Of a DNA stretch of 64,000 nt, positions 60,590-64,000 are shown piece by piece. Positions within the stretch are counted from its first letter, which is position 1, and every line of letters begins with the position of its first letter. A program made the translations under genes and the position numbers. This stretch comes from Alkalicella caledoniensis. Lineage in GTDB: Bacteria; Bacillota; Proteinivoracia; Proteinivoracales; Proteinivoracaceae. A model generated the notes under the pieces. The model ran no database searches and was not told where the DNA came from. It was given only the letters and a program-made list of their open reading frames with translations. The stretch is from NCBI RefSeq assembly GCF_014467015.1, contig NZ_CP058559.1, positions 62,001 through 126,000 of the forward strand, read 5' to 3'.

Positions 60590-60768
60590 GATATTTCCCC
60601 CTGCTTCGGTTATGTATGTTTCAAGTGCATCAGAGCACTTTTTTTCCAATTTTTGTATAATTTCTATTGAAAATCTAGATATTGTATATGAAATGTATTT
60701 TTAGTTCCGTTTTATGCTATATATTGTGTTTATCCTTTCATGATACTCACGTCGGTATAAACATCCAA

Positions 60769-61134
60769 TTACAACCAAGGCACTTCATCTGATGGCCCCT
60801 CTTCTCCATCTTGCTTACTATCAGGTTGATGTAAGCTACACTTAGCCTGGCCCTCTTCATAAGTAATTGCTCACCCTGCTGGGCATACCTGATTAAAGTT
60901 CTCAATAAGAAATTGTTCGAAATCACTTTGGTTGTCCATATCATTCTCTAGTAGAAAAGCGTTGTACATCTTTTCTACTGTTTTTCTATTAGCAGTACAA
61001 AACCTTTCTTCTGCAAGCCTTTTATAACCAGTTAATCTTGGTATAGCTATTGCTACAATGATAGCAAGTATTGCTATCACAATAAGTAACTCTACCAAAG
61101 TAAAACCTTCAGAGTTTTTATCCATTGTTTTCAC
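60769..61134 (-). pseudogene. Type IV pilin-like gene with in-frame TGA
   Basis: Prepilin start MKTMDKNSEGFTLVELLIVIAILAIIVAIAIPRL (processing site G|FTLVE with Glu5), 87 residues to VCPAG and then TGA (60871-60873). The same frame continues AITYEEGQAKCSLHQPDSKQDGEEGPSDEVPWL to TAA at 60769, which completes the usual CPxGG..Y..G.v.CS.H....EVPwL ending of this pilin group. So a GGA-to-TGA change is likely; the truncated pilin lacks the second Cys of the C-terminal loop. Confidence 0.8.
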
Positions 61135-61273
61135 CCTCCCGAGCTAGTAACTTAAAAAAAGTTTGTTAGGAGCTAAGTTGGTTAGTTGGTTAGGAAAACA
61201 TAGAGGAACGATTGTGTAACGTTACAGGCACAATAGAGGAACGAGTAGAACTGCTGTTTAAGTGAAAAGATGC

Positions 61274-61759
61274 TTACTGGCTCAAGAAGTTAAGCCCTAT
61301 GAAAGCACCATAGGATATCGTCAGAACAATTATCCCAGCAATTAAGTTACCTATAAAGATCGCAGGAATAGCTCTTTTTATTCTTAAGTCTAGCAGAGCT
61401 GCTGCTAAACTTCCTGACCATACACCTGTGCCAGGAAGTGGTATTGCCACTATTATGATCAAACCCCAAAAACCATATTTTTGGATCTTAGCTTTATTTT
61501 TTATAGTGGTATTAGTCAACTTATGAATAGCCTTTCTTAGGATGTTCCTTGCGTGCATAAAATTAAGTATAGGTCTAATCATCAAAAGAATAAAGGGTAC
61601 TGGGATTACCCCTCCAAATATACCTAGTAGAGTAGCATGTATTGGATGCATACCCTGGGATACTCCAAATGGTATTGCGCCTCGTAGCTCTATGATTGGT
61701 AGTGCAGAAATAAATAGTACTTTAAATTCTAATGTTATAAATTCGATTAACCAAGTCAT
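61274..61759 (-). CDS. Small multidrug-export family membrane protein (COG2426-like)
   Basis: A 161-residue protein with four to five helices and the family start FKVLFISALPIIELRGAIPFGVSQGMHPIHATLLGIFGG and the IVAIPLPGTGVWSGSLAAALLDLR loop. Transport function is only assumed in the family. Isolated between repeat-rich gaps. Confidence 0.88.
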   Translation of the reverse strand: MTWLIEFITLEFKVLFISALPIIELRGAIPFGVSQGMHPIHATLLGIFGGVIPVPFILLMIRPILNFMHARNILRKAIHKLTNTTIKNKAKIQKYGFWGLIIIVAIPLPGTGVWSGSLAAALLDLRIKRAIPAIFIGNLIAGIIVLTISYGAFIGLNFLSQ

Positions 61760-62232
61760 TGCTAATCCCCTATCTTCATCATCTTTTCATTCATTCAACA
61801 AAACAGGAACACCGACTTAACAGCATTCCTGATAATTGCTGCGTATTTTTATCCAATTACTGTCCGTTTTGTTGGAACGCAGTTTGCAGTTCGCAGTTCG
61901 CTTTACGCCAATACAAAACAATTAAATTCTTCGTTTTTCTTCTAACGGTTAAATTCCATCTACTAAACACATTTCAAAAACCTAAACTCGTGCAACAAAA
62001 TTGCTACCTTTTAAGAACCTATAGACACCAGTGCTTTTCAGCTTCGCTCTAATTTCGTACTATCGGTTATACCGTTCAAGTACTGGTACTAATAGGTTCC
62101 TAACCCTCTATAAATTCGAATAAGAATTCAACATTCTACGTTCTTTTGTTGGTCAGTTGGTTTGTTGGTTAGTTGGACAGGAGTTCAAGGCATCAAATTC
62201 TTTTCCTGTCCAACTAACCAACTAACTAACTA
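61760..62232. repeat. Repeat-rich intergenic region with two long hairpins
   Basis: No gene seen. A ~95-base imperfect hairpin lies at 62009-62105 (AGAACCTAT..ACCAGT / ACTGGT..ATAGGTTCCT). A second at 62145-62235 has arms GTTGGTTAGTTGGACAGGA and TCCTGTCCAACTAACCAAC. The motif GTTGGTTAGTTGG also occurs at 61174. The right part of the region probably holds the promoter of the 61274-61759 gene. Confidence 0.65.
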
Positions 62233-63291
62233 CTATTCTACTATCCTTAATTCCTCAAAACATGCCTTATTCACTAGTGTCCTATTCTCACAAACCATGA
62301 AGGCTTTTATTCTTTGTTTTTTTCCTACTATGCTGTCGGAGATTTCTGCGTTGTCGCCTACGTAGGCATCTTCTAGTAGGATACTTCTTTTTATTACTGC
62401 GTTTTTCCCTACTATTGATCCACTGCCTAGTACTGATGGGCCATAGATTTTTGCGCCTTTTTCTATGATGCATTTTTCGCCTATGAATACAGGACCTATG
62501 ATTTCTGTTTCTGGGTCTATGTCAGCTCTACGGCCTAGCCAGATACAGTTTTCAAATTTTTTGCCAGGCATGTCTACTTTGACGATTCCTGCAAGGATGT
62601 CGAATTGCACACTTTTGTAAACATCTAAGTTACCTACGTCACACCAGTAAGCTTGTGTTTCATAGCCATACATGGCTTGTCCCTTTGTAAGTAAGTCTGG
62701 GAAAACCTCTTTACCGAAGTCGTAGAAGGTGTCAGCAGGAATATATTTGAATATTTCTGGTTCAAAGATGTAGATTCCTGTGTTTGCTTTTGTACTTATG
62801 GGTGCTACGTCTTTTGGTTTTTCTTGGAACTGGGTGATTCTACCTTCTTCGTTAAGGAGCACTACACCGAATTCTCTTGGGTCATGTACGTTTTTAAGAG
62901 CTAGCGAGGCTATGCCTCCCTTTTCTTTGTGGAAGTTGTAGAATTCCGTTAGGTTTATGTCAGTAAGTGCATCACCACTTATGATAAGGACAGGCTCATT
63001 GCCGAAGAAGTCTTGTACCTTTTTGAGGCCACCTGCTGTACCCATAAGTTCTTTTTCTAGTGAGTAGTTTATGTTGAGGTCGTAGGCGCAACCGTCCCCG
63101 AAGTGGTTCATGATTAGTTCAGGTTTGTAGTATAGGTTGATCATTATGTCGCGGACTCCGTGCGCTTTCAGGAGTAGGACAGTGTGTTCTATGCATGGGC
63201 GGCCGCCTAGTTGGACCATTGGTTTACTTACTTCGTCGGTGAGCGGGCGTAGTCTGGTTCCTAGGCCTGCGGCTAGTATCATTGCTTTCAT
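62233..63291 (-). CDS. Nucleotide-sugar pyrophosphorylase (mannose-1-P guanylyltransferase-like)
   Basis: A 352-residue enzyme: MKAMILAAGLGTRLRPLTDEVSKPMVQLGGRPCIEH start, VLIISGDALTDINL, VFPDLLTKGQ, and a left-handed beta-helix C-terminus with hexapeptide repeats (IIGPVFIGEKCIIEKGAKIYGPSVLGSGSIVGKNAVI). Makes an NDP-sugar for the polysaccharide; choice between GDP-mannose and dTDP/UDP-glucose cannot be read from sequence. AAAGGAGCG box upstream. Confidence 0.9.
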   Translation of the reverse strand: MKAMILAAGLGTRLRPLTDEVSKPMVQLGGRPCIEHTVLLLKAHGVRDIMINLYYKPELIMNHFGDGCAYDLNINYSLEKELMGTAGGLKKVQDFFGNEPVLIISGDALTDINLTEFYNFHKEKGGIASLALKNVHDPREFGVVLLNEEGRITQFQEKPKDVAPISTKANTGIYIFEPEIFKYIPADTFYDFGKEVFPDLLTKGQAMYGYETQAYWCDVGNLDVYKSVQFDILAGIVKVDMPGKKFENCIWLGRRADIDPETEIIGPVFIGEKCIIEKGAKIYGPSVLGSGSIVGKNAVIKRSILLEDAYVGDNAEISDSIVGKKQRIKAFMVCENRTLVNKACFEELRIVE

Positions 63292-63327
63292 GTGTGAATC
63301 GCTCCTTTCGTTTGGAGAGTGGTCAGC

Positions 63328-63774
63328 AGTCGGCAGTCAGCAGTCAGGAAAAAATTAAAGTTCCTGTTTTTTTATAAAACCACCAAGCAACCTACCCACT
63401 TCATCCATCATCTTATATGTTTCGTTGTACTTATTTTGATCTATGTATTTTAAGTCTTTGGCTAATAGCAGTTGGTACTTTACTTCCTCTAATGACCCCC
63501 TGGCTATTAATAGAAATCTTTTTAGTTCTTTGTTTGTTCCTCTAGCTTTACCTTCTATAATATTACTAGGTATTGACATCGCAGCTCTTCTCATTTGGGA
63601 TGTAAGTCCAAATAATTCATCTTTAGGAAATTCTTTTGTCAATTCATATATCTCTAATACTAAGCTGTGTGCTTTCTGCCATACGATTAGATTTCTAGGG
63701 TCTAAGCTCATGACATTACCACCTTATTCGATTTATTTTTTGACTTTCCTGACTGCTGACTGCTGACTCCTAAT
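63328..63774. repeat. Inverted GTCAGCA repeats enclosing a four-helix-bundle gene
   Basis: Left arm 63325-63350 (GGCAGTCAGCAGTCAGGAAA) and right arm 63749-63770 (complement, CCTGACTGCTGACTGCTGAC) are perfect inverted repeats of heptamer units, just outside the 63355-63711 gene. The arms could form a long stem. Confidence 0.8.
63355..63711 (-). CDS. Four-helix bundle protein (23S rRNA intervening-sequence/Avd-like)
   Basis: A 118-residue protein, NLIVWQKAHSLVLEIYELTKEFPKDELFGLTSQMRRAAMSIPSNIIEGKARGTNKELKRFLLIARGSLEEVKYQLLLAKDL, with all features of the family (WQKA, P.dE.fGL.sQ.RRAa.Si..NI.EG, F...a.GSl.E...ql). Function unknown; members occur inside rRNA intervening sequences and as scattered palindrome-flanked units. 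Not part of the sugar pathway. Confidence 0.93.
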   Translation of the reverse strand: MSLDPRNLIVWQKAHSLVLEIYELTKEFPKDELFGLTSQMRRAAMSIPSNIIEGKARGTNKELKRFLLIARGSLEEVKYQLLLAKDLKYIDQNKYNETYKMMDEVGRLLGGFIKKQEL

Positions 63775-63777
63775 AAC

Positions 63778-64000
63778 CTACACTACCCGCCTATACGTCG
63801 TCACTATCTTTTCCATTGTTTGGCGGATTTGTTCGTTTTCGTCGGTTTGGATTATTGCTTGCAGTGCGTCCAATTTTTGTTGGAGTTCTTTTTTGCTTAT
63901 TGGGATTGGTTGGCCTATGTGGATTTTGGAGTGTTCTGTTTGGATTAGGCCTTCTTCTGCCATTAGGAGTTCTTCGTAGAGTTTTTCTCCTGGTCTTAGG
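63778..64000 (-). CDS. CapD/PglF-like polysaccharide biosynthesis protein (C-terminus only)
   Basis: The frame is open at the window edge: LRPGEKLYEELLMAEEGLIQTEHSKIHIGQPIPISKKELQQKLDALQAIIQTDENEQIRQTMEKIVTTYRRV. LRPGEKLYEELL...E....T.H.KI is the C-terminal signature of membrane-bound nucleotide-sugar 4,6-dehydratases. The rest of the gene lies outside the window. It is the first gene seen of the polysaccharide cluster. Confidence 0.88.
   Translation of the reverse strand, partial: LRPGEKLYEELLMAEEGLIQTEHSKIHIGQPIPISKKELQQKLDALQAIIQTDENEQIRQTMEKIVTTYRRVV

Noticed and set aside
60871-60873. TGA read as selenocysteine or recoded Gly in the pilin gene
   Set aside because: No SECIS-like hairpin follows within the frame, no other gene shows in-frame TGA, and pilins have Gly here; mutation is simpler.

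Overview
The window reads as chromosomal DNA from a low-GC Gram-positive bacterium, most likely a member of the Clostridia. Strong AGGAGG-type ribosome binding sites, GTG/TTG starts, the teichoic-acid/EPS gene complement and the family resemblance of GalU/GalE support this; I cannot name a species. It has three blocks: a prophage (1 to about 28.6 kb, continuing off the left edge), a possible defence cluster (28.7-33.1 kb), and an envelope polysaccharide locus (33.2-64 kb) whose galU gene is split by a nested stack of mobile elements. Almost everything outside the stack is transcribed on the minus strand.

Prophage: from right to left come early regulation (sigma-like protein, antirepressor, structured leaders), a small gene plus S-adenosylmethionine synthetase, replication/recombination (DUF2800, DUF2815, family A DNA polymerase, VapE primase-helicase, VRR-NUC, SNF2 helicase), an ArpU/DUF1492-like late regulator, HNH nuclease with a possible packaging site, a cargo block (ParB-methyltransferase, amidoligase, gamma-glutamylcyclotransferase, small genes with a shared two-part promoter), then terminase, portal, protease, capsid, connectors, tail protein, frameshifting tail chaperone and tape measure. 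It is a long-tailed HK97-type phage. No integrase is seen.

28.7-33.1 kb: a self-regulated HTH protein with a PD-(D/E)XK-like C-terminus faces a minus-strand operon encoding a NucS-like nuclease fused to a RAMA-like domain, a SAP-domain protein, a possible OB/zinc protein, and an upstream gene broken by a stop codon. This is the best candidate for an undescribed defence system.

33.2-49.5 kb: galU is split by a group II intron (GTGCG start, matching 8-base IBS1/EBS1, YADD reverse transcriptase). The intron is split in domain I by a DDE transposon with an ExeA-like ATPase. That transposon's transposase gene is split by an IS21-family element with a 5-bp target duplication. Both the IS21 istA and the DDE transposase genes are also split, at the codons just before the catalytic glutamate, by two identical 3,480-bp recombinase-in-trio (RIT) elements in opposite internal orientation. 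The element ends show an attachment site made of a large palindrome with an 8-bp centre that is inverted between the copies.

49.6-64 kb: galE, a MurJ/Wzx-type flippase, a TagD-like cytidylyltransferase, IS110-type IS, HIT protein, TagF-like transferase, Wzy-like polymerase, two glycosyltransferases, epimerase, priming sugar transferase, a pilin gene broken by TGA, a small membrane protein, a nucleotide-sugar pyrophosphorylase, a four-helix-bundle gene inside inverted repeats, and the end of a CapD-like gene. Together they look like synthesis and export of a glycerol-phosphate-decorated surface polysaccharide.
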